Origin: Arenicola marina
Taxonomy: Eukaryota > Annelida > Polychaeta > Arenicolidae
Direction: 5' to 3'
Length of the DNA: 64,000 nt
Assembly (NCBI GenBank): GCA_964019135.1
Contig: OZ025249.1
Span: 16,889,088 to 16,953,087 of the forward strand
The notes beneath the pieces are model-generated. The model had not been told where the DNA came from and did no database searches. It saw only the letters and a list, made by a program, of their open reading frames with translations. The position numbers and the translations under genes were made by a program. Shown piece after piece: positions 1-13,400 of this stretch. Position 1 is the first letter of the stretch; the number at the start of each line of letters is the position of its first letter.

Positions 1-1065
1 GGAAATTCCATAGACTGGTAAACATCGTTACTGAAGATGAACCTGGTATAACGTAAAACAAGACGCCCTTCCACAAACTCAACAATCGATCAAAGCTCGA
101 TTCTTATTTACGTCAACTGCAGATCCGCGCCTGGTCTCAAAACCATCCCAAACTGAAATGGTGGATGTGTTCCGCGCGAAGTTGGAATCGGCGCTGATTC
201 GGCATTTTCGGAATTCCCATTCAGCGCAACCGGCAACTGCGTTCCAGTTGACCTGGAACACTGGAAACACTCAGCATATATTTAGCCACTCTCTATACTG
301 CTACATTCTCAACCATTACTGATTAATTTTTAATTTTCCTTTGGCAGCCAATAACAATTAAACGGCAATTAAGGCTTGTTTTGGACCATCCAACCCTGTT
401 ATACTGAAGACCACAAAAACATTGGTTGGCGGGAAAGATTTAATGTGATGCTATTTGAAGTTATTCAAAATGCTGAACAGGTAAATGGATTTTAATTCGC
501 CAGAAGCAGACATGGCCTGAATCATTTAACTTGGTTCCATACAAAAATCAGAATTTCTAGTTAGGCCCGAACTAAATCAGAATTATTCCAACTGGGCCAG
601 CTATTGTATTGTAATTGTTTTATTTAATTGGGCGAGAACCGTGTAGGCATAAATTCAATTATTATTATTAAAATGCAGAGAGATTGAATTCCACACGATT
701 CCGATATGGCCGCGCCATGTGGGAATTCCTATTTGGCGCTGCGCCATGTGAGAATATTGCCACATGGCGCGGATCACGACATGGCGTAAGCTGGGAACCG
801 GTCTAGAGCTGCTCGCAGCATACTCTAGGCGTCTGTTTCGGACAGGCATGCTGGTTCCCAGCGAAGACATGGCGCAGACCAGAGCCACAGACCTGCATGT
901 CCATAATAAAATCTTCGCGCCACTGGCAAACTGATTTACTGAAGGCACGCATGGTACAGCAATAACGTACACAAAAGATACCATCTCACTACGTGAATAA
1001 CAAATGTAACAGCGATACAGGAATATGTCTTGATCACAGTTGCGTGACGACCGCCGCCTAGTTTA
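1..1065. other. Intergenic, no gene recognised
   Basis: No exon or recognisable protein was found. Between about 705 and 880 the word GCGCCATGTG and its reverse complement occur about five times, and CTGGGAACC/GGTTCCCAG forms an inverted pair around 810-860. A short TTA run near 659-670 would be a (TAA)n tail on the minus strand, so a degraded non-LTR element is possible but not shown. Confidence 0.4.
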
Positions 1066-1408
1066 CCGGGGAGGGGGGGGGGGCACTATATTAGTACGGT
1101 GGTGGGGGCCCGGTGGAGGGGGTGGGTCTTAATAGATTGATGGGTTCGGGGGGTTCCACGGAATAGCCCCCCCTTTTTAACCGCCAAAATCCACTCGGAA
1201 GGGGTATTTTTTCCCGGCAACCCGCTCTATGAACGCACATTTTCAGTGCCTTCCTCCCCCCCCCCCCCCCCGGCCTGATTTTAAAATATCCGTTCTAAAG
1301 GGGTATCTTTTTCATCACAATGTCCGCTCTCTCAGGCATCAAGTCGGCTACCGCGGATCCCCCGCCCCCACCATATTTGTATAATAGTGCCCCCCCCCCC
1401 TCTCCGGG
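1066..1408. mobile_element. MITE with GGGGGGCACTAT-type inverted ends
   Basis: The two ends are inverted copies. The left reads CCGGGGAG, poly-G, then GGCACTATATTAGTACGG. The right, reverse-complemented, reads CCGGAGAG, poly-G, then GGCACTATTATACAAATATGG. The interior holds the word CTCTCAGGCATCAAG at about 1329-1343, shared with copies near 20.4 kb and 43.7-43.9 kb. No coding capacity is visible. Homopolymer runs make the exact ends and any target duplication uncertain. Confidence 0.6.
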
Positions 1409-2174
1409 GGTGAGGGTGTATAGCGCCCAGGCCACGTAGGGCATATGGAGAGCGAGAGAAAGTGCGAGATTTCGTCGTCATAATGACATTGAGAGCATTT
1501 TTTTCGTTAAAAAAGGCCTCCAAAATAGACAGTGACAGTCATGGCAATATACGTAGGTTAGTTATTTTAACATGTATACCTAGCCATATGTAGTGCCCCC
1601 TCCCCCCCCCCCCCTGGGCGGGGGTGAGGGGGGGGGGAGGGGATATGGAATGGGCGGGACTGTGGGAGGAGTTGGTGGTCCTTGCTTATAGGGGTAGAGG
1701 TGGCTGGGGATGAAGATAAATGACGGCTGGAAGGTGGCTCATTCATTAATCGTCTGAAATTCATCGCTGATACCAGTTTAAGACACAATTCGAAGTTCAT
1801 CTTTTATTCTGTTTACACATATACATGCCATGCAGTGGCTGGTGGGTGGGGGGGGGCAATGGAAGAGGGCGTCACTGGGAGGCCGTCATCTAGAGCAACG
1901 TCAGGGGGGACACAACGTCGGTTAGGCATCCCGGGGTTTGATGAGCTGGCTGGCTATATCCGGATTAGAGAGACAGGGTATCATTCCCCGGCTATGTATT
2001 GGCCTGAATCCCCAATCACTCCACCCCTCTGCGGTCAAAATGTCCAGCGGTCCTCTTCAAAGTGGGGCTATACACCGTCTAGTTTCGCCTAGACTAGCTA
2101 TACTGCTTAAATAAAAAAAAGTCTTCATTTACGCACAGGAGGCGGGCGTCATATAAACTGATCTGTGTGCTTGC
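1409..2174. other. Low-complexity intergenic DNA
   Basis: Contains long C and G homopolymers (about 1595-1640 and 1845-1856) and no recognisable exon. It leads directly into the 19-bp tandem array. Confidence 0.4.
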
Positions 2175-4090
2175 AATGGGAAAGTCAGCACCGAATGGGG
2201 AAGTCAGCACCAAATGGAGAAGTGTGTACAATATGGGGACATAAATTCCGATTGGGGGAGTGAGACCGCATAGGGAATTGAGCACCGAATAAAAAAGCGA
2301 GCATCGCATGGGGACGTGAGCACCGAATGAGGCAGTGAACAGGGAATGGGAAAATGGGCATGTAATGGGAATGTCAACTCCGAATGACGAAATCATCATC
2401 GAATGGAGAAGTGGGAACAATATGGAGAAGTAAGCCCGTACGGAATGGGGGAATGAACACCGCATGTGGAACGGAGCACCGGATGTGGAACTGCATGGGC
2501 ACCAACTTGGAAATTAAGCACCAAATATGGAATTGCATGAGCAACGAATGGGAAAGCGACCATCGGATGGGGAAGTGAGTAACGAATGGGAAGTAAGTAC
2601 CGAATATTGAAGGATGACCGATGGAGAAGTCTGCACCGATTGGGCGAGGGAGACCGAATGGGAAATCGAGCACTGCAAATTGAGCACCGAATGGGAAATT
2701 GAGCACCTAGTGGGGAAGTGAGCAATGAATGGGGAAGGGAGCAATGAGAAAGTGAGCACCGACTGGGGACGTGAGCACCGAATAGGAAATTGAGCACTGA
2801 ATGGGAAATTGAGCACCGAATGGGAAATTGAGCACCGAATGGGAAATTGAGCACTGAATGGGGAAGTGAGCACCGCATGGGGAAGTGCGCACCGAATGCG
2901 GAAGTGAGCAGCGAATGGAGAATGAGCACCAAATGGAGAAGTGAGCATTGAATGGGAAATTGAGCACTGAATGGGGAAGTGAGCAATGAATGGGGAAGTG
3001 AACAATGAATTGGGAAGTGAGCACCGCATGGGGAAGTGAGCACCGCATGGGGAAGTGAGCACCGAATGGGGAAGTCAGCACCGAATGGAGAATGAGCACC
3101 AAATGGAGAAGTGAGCATTGAATGGAGAAGTGAGCACTGAATGGGGAAGTGAGCATTGAATGGGGAAGTGAGCACTAAATGGGAAAGTGAGCATTGAATG
3201 GGGAAGTGAGCATTGAATGGGGAAGTGAGCACTGAATGGGGAAGTGAGCATTGAATGGGGAAGTGAGCACTGAATGGGGAAGTGAGCATTGAATGGGGAA
3301 GTGAGCACCGAATAGCGAAGTGAGCACCGAGTGGGGAAGTGAGCACCGAATGGGGAAGTGAGTAACGAAGGGGGAAGTGAGCACTGAATGGGGAAGTGAG
3401 CATTGAATGGGGAAGTGAGCACTGAATGGGGAAGTGAGCATTGAATGGGGAAGTGAGCACCGAATAGCGAAGTGAGCACTGAGTGGGGAAGTGAGCACCG
3501 GAAGGGGAAGTGAGCAACGAATGGGGAAGTGAGCAACGAATGGAGAAGTGAGCACCGACTGGGGAAGTCAGCACCGAATGGAGAATGAGCACCAAATGGA
3601 GAATGAGGACCAAATGGAGAAGTGAGCACCGAGTGGGGAAGTGAGCACCGAATGGGAAAGTGAGCAACGAATGGGGAAGTGAGCAATGAATTGGGAAGTC
3701 AGCAATGAATGGGGAAGTGAGCACCGACTGGGGAAGTCAGCACCGAATGGAGAATGAGCACCAAATGGAGAATGAGGACCAAATGGAGAAGTGAGCACCG
3801 AGTGGGGAAGTGAGCACCGAATGGGAAAGTGAGCAACGAATGGGGAAGTGAGCAATGAATTGGGAAGTCAGCAATGAATGGGGAAGTGAGAACCGAATGG
3901 GGAAGTGAGCACCGAATGGAGAATGAGCACTGAATGAAGAAGTGAGCGCTGAATGGGGAATTTAGCACCGAATGGGGAAGTGAGCACCGACTGGAGAAGT
4001 GAGCACCGAATGGGGAAGTGAACACCGACTGGAGAAGTGAGCACGGAATGGGGAAGTCAGCACCGAATGGGGAAGTCAGTACCGAATGGG
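2175..4090. repeat. 19-bp minisatellite, about 100 units
   Basis: Tandem repeat of a 19-bp unit close to GTGAGCACCGAATGGGGAA. The left third (about 2175-2700) is strongly diverged, while 2700-4090 is regular, with variants such as CATTGAAT, CACTGAAT and CACCGAAT. Because 19 is not a multiple of 3, translation gives a 19-residue period (57 bp = 3 units) on the minus strand. That explains the long, low-complexity open frames here, which are not genes. The array ends 270 bp before the receptor's start codon. Confidence 0.93.
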
Positions 4091-4359
4091 TGTGGGCTTG
4101 CATAAAGCGCATTTCTCTTTTCAAAACTTCCTGGTATACCTGGGAGCTGGGCTCTGCATGTGTACTTCAGTGTGACGCCGCCCTTGGACATGCTTCGTTT
4201 CACATAGTGAATGCTTGGGGGCAAAGGTAATGCATCATATGCCTTTTCAGCCCCATACACAAAGCCAAGGACCCAACACTCCTTCGTTCGTCACCCTTAG
4301 GATACTGCGCTTGAAAGTAACTATAGCCATCTATTGCTAGCAGTGTCACCCCACATAAC

Positions 4360-4435
4360 ATGACGATGTCGGCAAAGATGCACGTAATCTTGTTGCAAGC
4401 AGTGGTGATATTATTGGTGGGACCACAAGTCTCAG
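4360..4435 (+). CDS. Receptor exon 1: signal peptide
   Basis: The first in-frame ATG after a TAG at 4324 is at 4360; another in-frame ATG follows at 4366. The peptide has a short polar start, the core VILLQAVVILLVG, then PQVSG. The exon ends in phase 1 at a GTGAGT donor, matching the phase-1 acceptor of the next exon. It is linked to the gene by phase, strand and the receptor's need for a leader, not by a transcript. Confidence 0.72.
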
Positions 4436-7400
4436 GTGAGTTCACTGACAGATCCAGGGATCACTGAGGGCCGTATACTGAGATACCTGGTGTACATACG
4501 GTCGGGCTTCAATGTTCGAGCGAACCCTTGTCTGTGCACGCGTGCACAGCTCACATAGTACTCACGTCTGCCATTGACTATAATAATATACGTTCGTCGT
4601 GAGCTCTAACATGATCCTGACAGTTACACGGACACACCTATAGCTGTTTAGTGGCGGTCACACATATCTCTTAAAGCGGGTGGCCAACCTAATTTGATCG
4701 CGATCTGCACCGAAAGTTTACATCTTAAAATCAAATTGGCGAGTGTTAACGCTTCGTTTCGGCGGACTGGTAAGGAGAAAACAATTAAGGCAACCCGCCC
4801 CCATCAATGTCGAGCAGCGCGCCATTTTGCAGGAGCAAGTGACGCATATGGTGACTATTCATATGGCGCCGCCATACGTTACAGCTCGCGGAGAGAGAGA
4901 TCAGGGCCGCGATTTCTAGATGAACAGCGGCAGTTCCAAGCCGTGCAGTAGCGCAAGATCTTAGCCTTTCATGGAAAAGTACCGTTCAAACAAATTGATA
5001 TACATCTTGCGACGATTGAATCCGCAACAATGCCATGATTGGAGTTAGAATCGCAGCTATTTATACTAGCGATTATCATGCGCTCTTGTTTTGCTCACAC
5101 AATAGGCGCAATTTCCGGTTTGAATAAATTAGAGCATCGCCTCCTGATTGGTCAATCGCGGACACGCCTCCAAAAAGAGCTGCCGCCTGGGTAGGCGGCC
5201 AAATCGTGCCTGGCGGTCACTTCTAAATGCTATGGTGAGCTACAGATAGAACGTAAAATTCTGTAATTTGGAGGATAGACAATTGAGTATTATATGAATC
5301 GGTAGAGCAGCGTTAGAGGCCAGGCTGGCGGTTCCCTTTAAGTGGCGTTTCTGGCGGAGGGGTGGGGGGGGGGGGCGTGGTACGGTGGGGAGGCAGGGAG
5401 AAACGTGTCACTCACCCACCCGTTACTATCGAAATCGAAGGTCATTTTGGCATCAAGGGCTGGTCTGTCATTGGAGGGTCACATAATCGTTAAGATTAAT
5501 GCTTGTGTAAGGGGCCGGCCGTGGGACGGTAATCACTTATCGAGGGTCAGCGTTTTGTTTGTCAGGTTGGTGTAGTGTGTGGATTTTGTATGGAAAAGTG
5601 CCTTTGACGCCATATGTGACCCGAATTGATTAAAGCGCCCTGAATATACAACCAATTATGATGTTCATAAATGCCTTTACATCGTTGGATAGAGGCCTTC
5701 GAGTATTCCTATCATAAAATGGTACCATGTTGCATTTCGTCACGGTCGAGAGCGGATTTTTTCCGAACTAAATTAATTGTTTAGGCTCCAATGACAACAA
5801 TTTAAAATTTGAATATACATGTAGGTATGTTATATATTGCAAGCAAATACACAAAATATTCAGTAATTACAAATGTGGTGTCCGTGGGTGTGGGTATATG
5901 GACTCCCGTCCTTGCCCCATCCACGTACTTCCGGGTCCGCGGATCTTGGCGTTCACATCTTGAAAACACGTGGTTAGCTTTCTACTGCTGAACTTTATTT
6001 TATTTCTGGATTACCCCGAGGAGCCCAGGTCCGAACGACTGTGTAACCCGATCTCTGGCTCTGCCGAGCCAGCCAATCAGGGGCTGGGGCTTAGTGATCG
6101 GTGGCGGGCGGACCTGCCCCCGCCACCCCGCCCTGCACATGTCACGTCCGGACAGTACGCGCCGAAAGGCAAAATTAAGACAATTCTGCGTTGTTGGCCT
6201 ATTGTATGGCCTATTTTAGTTACACTCGAGCTTTTACAGAAAAAATTAGTTCAGTAAAATATCTTTTTTTTTTTGGCTATTTAGGTATTCACCATGAAAA
6301 ATTTGTAACATACGTTTTTTTATTGCCTTTTCAAGTAGATCCATAAACAAGACTTATTAAGAGAGAAAAGATAAACATTGTGTGAACGATAATTTGTTGA
6401 TCCCCCACCCTCTCTCGACCTTAAGCGCTAGATAAGCTACCATCCAAAAGAAAGATGTCGTCCTCTTGGATGAGGTTATGTCTATTGGCCCGCGACCAGG
6501 GACATGAATTGTACTGGAAACAATTAGCAATTTATTACGCGGGAGCAGTTGAAATATATTAGCAAATAGCTCACAAGAGGGTACGTGGCATTAAATTGTT
6601 TAAAGGTTTTTCAATGCACAGTCAGTCAGATCTTAGAGTGGACAATATACAAGCCGTGTAAGCAATGTGGGGCGGTGTCAAACTGAGACCGGGGTAGGGC
6701 GTTTCCCCTGCTTATGACCTGTATGGCGGGATGGGGGCCTGTCTTCAACAATAGGTCGGGTTCAATCACCACCACACAACTTTTATGTGTCTGTATTGGA
6801 ACTATGCCATATAGAATTAATTACTAGGAATATTGTTTTTATATTGTGAGCATTGTTTATATTTAATTCGTATTAAAGGTACCTGCGTGTTCGGCACGGA
6901 TGCTGACTGTGCGTTCCAGTGTCACTGCCAAGGTGGCACGTGCGACTCACAAACAGGACGGTGTTCCGATGGTTGTGCCGAGGACACCCCGTCGCTATTC
7001 TTATGGAGTGGCGAAGCGTGCCAAATAGGTATGACTCAATCCCCTTTTACCAGACTGTGTCCCAGGAAGAAAAGTACAGCCACCGGGTCCCTTATCGGTT
7101 TGATCGGTAATTCGCAGATGTTATCGCGGTCAATTTATAAAGAGAAAGATGATTTAGGACCGGCGCAGTGGCTTCAGAACGGGAGCCGGTCCCGACGCCA
7201 CGGCAAAAATATAGCCGTTTTGTTAGTTACCTTGCCTCATATTTACAACTTATACCAGTCATATACCCATGCGCTATTTCTAGCTCATGGCCTAGTAGGC
7301 CTATGTAAATGATCGGCTCTTGTCGAGTGTGCGCTGCCCGGTCAGCCCAAGCAGTTGGCGGATAGTTCTAGCCCAACCTGTGCAGTTATATGTGTTGTTG

Positions 7401-10400
7401 CAGGATAAAAGACCCATTCAGTAGATTAGGGTGATACTTCGGGAGACATTATAACGCCCCTCTTAAGCCAATTTAAAGCTTAAGCCAACCAACGAAACCA
7501 TGTGTGCCATTTATATACGTGAAAGATGTATCCAATACTTCATTATAGCAATAAAATTAAATAGTCCATAATCATTACATCCCTGTCACATATATATTTT
7601 CAAAATGAATTACGAAGTTATCACAGAAGACACTGCATGCTTAGCGACAGGGTTCATGCAGTATATATAGCTAGCAGTAATTGGGGTGTAACTGTACATC
7701 AGTCTGTAAGGCTATATAATGTCAAGATTTGATACTTAAATCATGTTATATATACATCGATCACACCTTTCGCTGGAGACAGGTAACGTGGCGCGTGGGA
7801 AACCAACCAGTTTAGCTGCGAACGCCGGTCTGGCAGTGGATGGCCACGTGATTGACCAAACGCGCCAAGACGAGTCCCAGACATGCGCAGTCGTACCCGC
7901 TGCTTCCGGTGGTGCCACGTGGTCGGTCGACTTGGGGCAGGATTACGTGATTCACAACGTCACAGTCTTCAACACCAATGACGAGAGCGGTGAGCGTTTA
8001 CCCATGCTCGACATGAATCGTAAATTAATTATCCCCAGAACTATATAGGCACCTACATGCACTGCATTACAAGCGCGGATCCTGGATTTTGAAAGCGGGT
8101 ACGGGGGAGCCAGTTGGAGCTTTGGAAAATCCTACGACCGTTGAGAGGGGGGAACGTTTTTCCATTGAAGAAGAACGTCCTCGCTTGAAAAAGGGGTGGG
8201 AGGGTCAAGGGGCGGGATTTATAAACGACAAGTAGCTTACCCATGGGATTTGGCAGACCCACCGTTCAGTTACTGACGTCGTGAAGATTGTGTCTGCAGT
8301 ATCTATTGCTAATATTGTCATATCTAATTGCAGGGGTAGATCGAGGAATTTAAAAAGGGTTGGGCCCACTGAAAAGTGGCGACCTCTGGGGGGGGTGGGG
8401 GGGGGCTCTCAAAAAACAATTGCGACGGGGGAGAGGGTGTGTCGACGCCTCAGATGGCTTAAATTGTGCGTGGAAAAATTGCATTTTCTTCCTCATGCGC
8501 TCTAAACCCTCCCCCCCCCCCCCCTCTAACCCCGCCTGGATCCGCGCCTGCATCATTTGACTTAAGTACCAATAATCTGTACCATCGGCAGCCACAGTAT
8601 ATGACGCCATTAAGATCACTATAGTTACCAGACACCCAATTTCCCATTGCGTTTCCCTTTAGGGGTGCACCATTTCATATCAGGGGGGAGGGGGGGGCCT
8701 AGAAAATATTTGAAAAAAAATAGTTTGTTGCGACTATTTGGGGGAAAAAATGCTTGCTTTTCAGATGCTACATTGATGACAAAGATACAAAAAAAAAAAA
8801 ATGTCAATAAATTTGTGAAAAATAAAAAAATTGCATGGTAATTTATTTTCTAGCCCCCCCCCTCCCCCACCCCCCTGATATGAAATGGTGCGCCCCTTAT
8901 CGCTCACTTGTTTGATTGGGATCTACGCAATTTGTCAGGTTATCAGCTGCTACAGCAGTTTCACGTCATGGTGGACTCCTATCGCTGCGGGTTCCACCGA
9001 AACGTGCCACAAGCCACGCCAAGTAACTCGTCGGCGGGCAGCTCCACCATCAAGTGTGACGCACATCCAGTCGGTCGCATAGTCACCATTTTGAAACCGG
9101 ATGGGGGCGACATGACTCTTTGTGAGGTCGTCGTCACTGGTCATAAAGCTGTCAGTAAGTATGGGATGTAAACTCCCCGAGTGTAATACATTTAGCTCAT
9201 ATCAGTGACAATCTCTTTGAATAAATTTGCATAATTTGCGATAGTTTGTGATTCTATAATTTGCGGTACCGCACGCGTTAAATACCCATTTATCAAAGGT
9301 CCTGTTGCAGCAAAATGGATGCAGAAAACTGTTGAAACTGGCGGGGGCATGGGAAAAGCATGCGGTATCGTGTGTTGTTCATTTTGAGTAGTCCGGCACT
9401 ATTACTGGTACTATTCATTTATTCTATTTACGCTTTGGTTAGGTTGCGACCTGTGCGACGGTCAGTGTTCCAAGGTCACTGGGTGTCTGGATTGCCCCGC
9501 CGGAACGAAACGACCTGATTGTGTCGATGGTAAGTTTACCACTAAGATGAAACTTCTTCAATTAAATCCAGCTAGTCTAGACGCTACGCTGAAATGATTA
9601 ATGATCATTTTTCAGTAAATGAAAAGTCTAAGATTCGGATTTAACTGTTACATGTGCATCAATTGTAATGATAAATAAAGTCTTTTTGTTCCATGTATAA
9701 GTCTAAGAATAGATTATCCACGATTAATCAGGCCATACAGTTTTTTTTTCAAATACTGGAATGACTCGGCGGCCAAAAACTATTTAAATACATATCTTTA
9801 GGTTGAATGATCACTCAAAAGTGGAATTCTTGCAACGTTAAGTGCTTAATCTCGACCTTGTAGGTATATATCGATCACCCGAGTTTTAAAGGGTGCGTTG
9901 GTGTATTCATGCGCACGGTTTTCAGTGTAGTGATACGCTCTCGTAGTGACTCGATCGCCCCTTGGTGATGGATCCGTCCGCGTGGCACTGTTACACATAG
10001 TCCTTAGCCTGGTCTGTCGGTCTGGCTACATCAGCTGGGTCTGATCGAGGTACTCGTTTCACTGTCATAGATCACCATACTGTGGACAATTTTGGGCGGT
10101 CGTTTAATCTCTTAATACCGTAATAAATTCTCTGTGTTTACCCGCTTGCGAATTATTATGTCCAAATAGTACAGGAGGTGGGGGCGGGGGGGTAGTATTC
10201 TGAGTGATTTACATAGGTTCCGGGCTAAAGTTGAAGACTGTAAAAACTTACGTGATAGAGAAATCTTCTGGATCTGATCGAGGCGATCGTTTCACTGTTA
10301 CATGTCACCGCGCTGTTGGGAAAGATGATTTCGGGTGATTTTTTTCTTAGTACCACAACAAAGACTATTCAATTAATACAAACTAACGTGTTTTTATACT

Positions 10401-13400
10401 GAATTTCGGGAGGGGGGGGGGGGTTATTGGCTGGAACTAAACGAAAACGCACCCAAGAAGAATGCAATACACCCCTCGACAACCGATGCCTATGTACAGC
10501 ATCAACCTTCACATGTCAACCTAATTGTGACACCATTGAATAATTTCTAGTTAACGTTCGCAATGCATCCAGAAATAATCAGACCGGCTCTCAGTTTTGC
10601 TGCTCTGATGAATAGGGGATTAGTTATTTCATGGAAGAATAGCCGTAATCTTTTATTGAAAAACATTTTTGTTTCTTTATTTTTAACAAACAAGTTAAAT
10701 TTGAAGTAGAAAATAACGTGTTACCAATTTAACACTTTAGTCCATAAGTCGGCCTGTAAGTGATCTCTGTCTTTTTAACACGCAGCCTGCGACACTGGTT
10801 ATTTCGGACCGAACTGTCAATACAGTTGTAGCGGCAACTGTTTTGGGAAGAGGCCGGGAGACTGCTCGGCTGTCGATGGCAGCTGTCCGCAGCAGTGTCA
10901 GCCGTGGTACATCGGCCAACGGTGTGAAGTCTATCTCGGTAGGTCATGGCGGACATGCGCCTTGATTTCCCTTTTCTTAAATCATCACTGGTTTGCATTT
11001 TGATGCAAAGTTCAGCACGATCTTAATTGAAGGCTTAATGGGTGTATTGGCAATGGCTGAACTGGCCTGACCCACAGAGATCGAAAGACTCTGGGTGGCG
11101 GGCAAGGCTAACTGGAACAACATTAGCTTTTCTGACACTGGATGTGAATTATAAGTACGATGCAATTTGGTTATTGTATCACTTTCAGAGTTGCCGCTTA
11201 ACAACGGGGAAAATGTGACTCTGATGAACGTCAGAAGTACCTCAGTAGACCTCGTGTGGGAACAAAACACCCAGCTGCCACGTGGTATGGATCACCATTA
11301 CGGCTACCAGATCCTTGCCATTGCGAACGACGGCCCGGATGGTGACGCTCGACCGACGGAAATACAACACGACAGTAGCTCCCCCTGGCGAACCCTAAAG
11401 CTGCGCTCGCTGCAGAACAGCACGCGATACGAGATCAGCGTGAAGCAATTCCGGAGGCTTGGTACTGACACAGTATTTGGTCAGGACTTGAGCCGTCGCC
11501 AGGTCACTACTCGGTCATGCTCAGGTGAGTAGTTATATATATCCTCAGGCATGTGTAGGTAAGATGCGGGAGAAGGGGATGCCATATAGAGACTATATAG
11601 GGCAGAATCTTGAGCCTCCAACCCAAACCTCTATTGACCTTTTTTTATTTTCAAGTCATGTCCAACAAAAATATCATATGCTTGCATCATTGGCTATTTT
11701 AATGGTTATCACAGTTTAGTTCGGGTTTCCCGCACTGTTATACAATAGGGATAAATAGTAATGTATATTTACACATACATGTATATCATTAGTGCCGAAT
11801 ACGATGTTGTTCGTGATGATATGATCTTGTCTAAGGAGCGTTTAATTTACTACTACATCTAGCCCAGTTTAGACTTTATTTGCACAAAAGCATTTGAAAG
11901 CCGTCATTCATTTCTTGTCTTACTTGCTCATCTATTAGTATTTATATCAATGTGGTTCAAACGTTTCAATCATACTTGAACTTTATAAAGAACATCGCTT
12001 TGACAGGTCCTGATCCGCCCGTGATCGAAGACTTAACAGCTCAGCCGCAGCTCAAACTGAATGGTACCGTGTCTTTCACCGTCAGTTGGCAGGTAATTGC
12101 GATGTTATATGGCCTTTAAATATGACCATGCATTCTCTATGTAAGTTGGGAGTATGTTGTTGTGTGTCCGGGAATGATCTGCTCCGAAAATGGTTGAGAC
12201 TTTAAAAAAATTGCCTTGTTTTCCGCAACCGGCTAGCTGTGGTAGTTCCGCATTAACCAAACGACGGAACATGGTGGATTCTTTACAACAGTGCTCGAGG
12301 ATGAATTTCCAAGTGAATTGGTTAAGCGAAACCACCACATCATCATAATATAACCACTTCTCGCTATGCTGCTCAAGAAAAAGTCAGATTAGCGGGGATT
12401 TGTCGCACATAATCCACAGCACAAATGGTAGAATGCGGTCACTACAACGTAAGACACTCGAATGTCTTATCCCAACTATGCGGTTATATTCAATCGACAT
12501 TGTTCTCCATTGGGCTATATATAGACCAGCTGTTTTTGCATCGTTCAACATCAGACGTCGTATCTCAGTTCGTAACTTTTGTTCAATTGACACAGGGTCC
12601 AGAATATACCGGTTGCTACCCTTTGAGACGCTACGAGGTTGGATATAGGCTACAATGTCAAGGCCATTGGCAGACGGTAACGACGCCTGGACCTGACGTT
12701 TTAGAGGTCAGTGTCGGCCTTACAGTGCCAGGGTCATATGAAGTCCAGGTTGCGGTCATCGACAGCACTGATGACGTCAGTACTAGCTCACCGAGGCTTG
12801 TTCACGTGGATGGTAATTAGTGCTACATATTGACTTAATCACTTTGCTTCAGTCAAATAGGATATTGTGACTGTAACTACCTGTACCTGTCTTATAATGA
12901 GGGAATTATAGGAACGTTGCCACGTGCATCTAGGTTGCGGTTTAACATAATAATTGTCTGGTTACTTCATATGTAGACTATGATAGCTCATAGTAAAGGC
13001 TGCTCTTACTTTTGGTCAACGGGCATGATTAGTGTATCGCCTTGGACGGATCGAGCATAAATTTCTACAAAATCCCGCAAACCCACTATACTCCCTCCTA
13101 TGATCCTATATCTACCCTCCCCCCCATCCTTCACCCCCCTAGTTGTACAGATTTGTAGCACTGACTAACATTAACTAATGTCAAATGGTAGACACACAAA
13201 TCCTAAACGCTCGAGTCTCATGTTCCAGGGTGTTTCAAGAGAGTGTTTTCCCATATTGCCAGTGCTATACGTGCGATAATAATGATAATGCATTCTATTA
13301 ATTAAAATCAATTTGAATCAGCTGTTCTCAGATTTAGTTAAATTTGCGCGAATTCTGATTTAGGTATCTTATCTTCCGTCTTATCTTGCAGCTTTCGTGT

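Noticed and set aside
2396-3724. 442-codon minus-strand frame (AHFPIRCSLPHSVLTSPFG repeats)
   Set aside because: 19-bp minisatellite read through a 57-bp super-period; cysteine-rich look is accidental.
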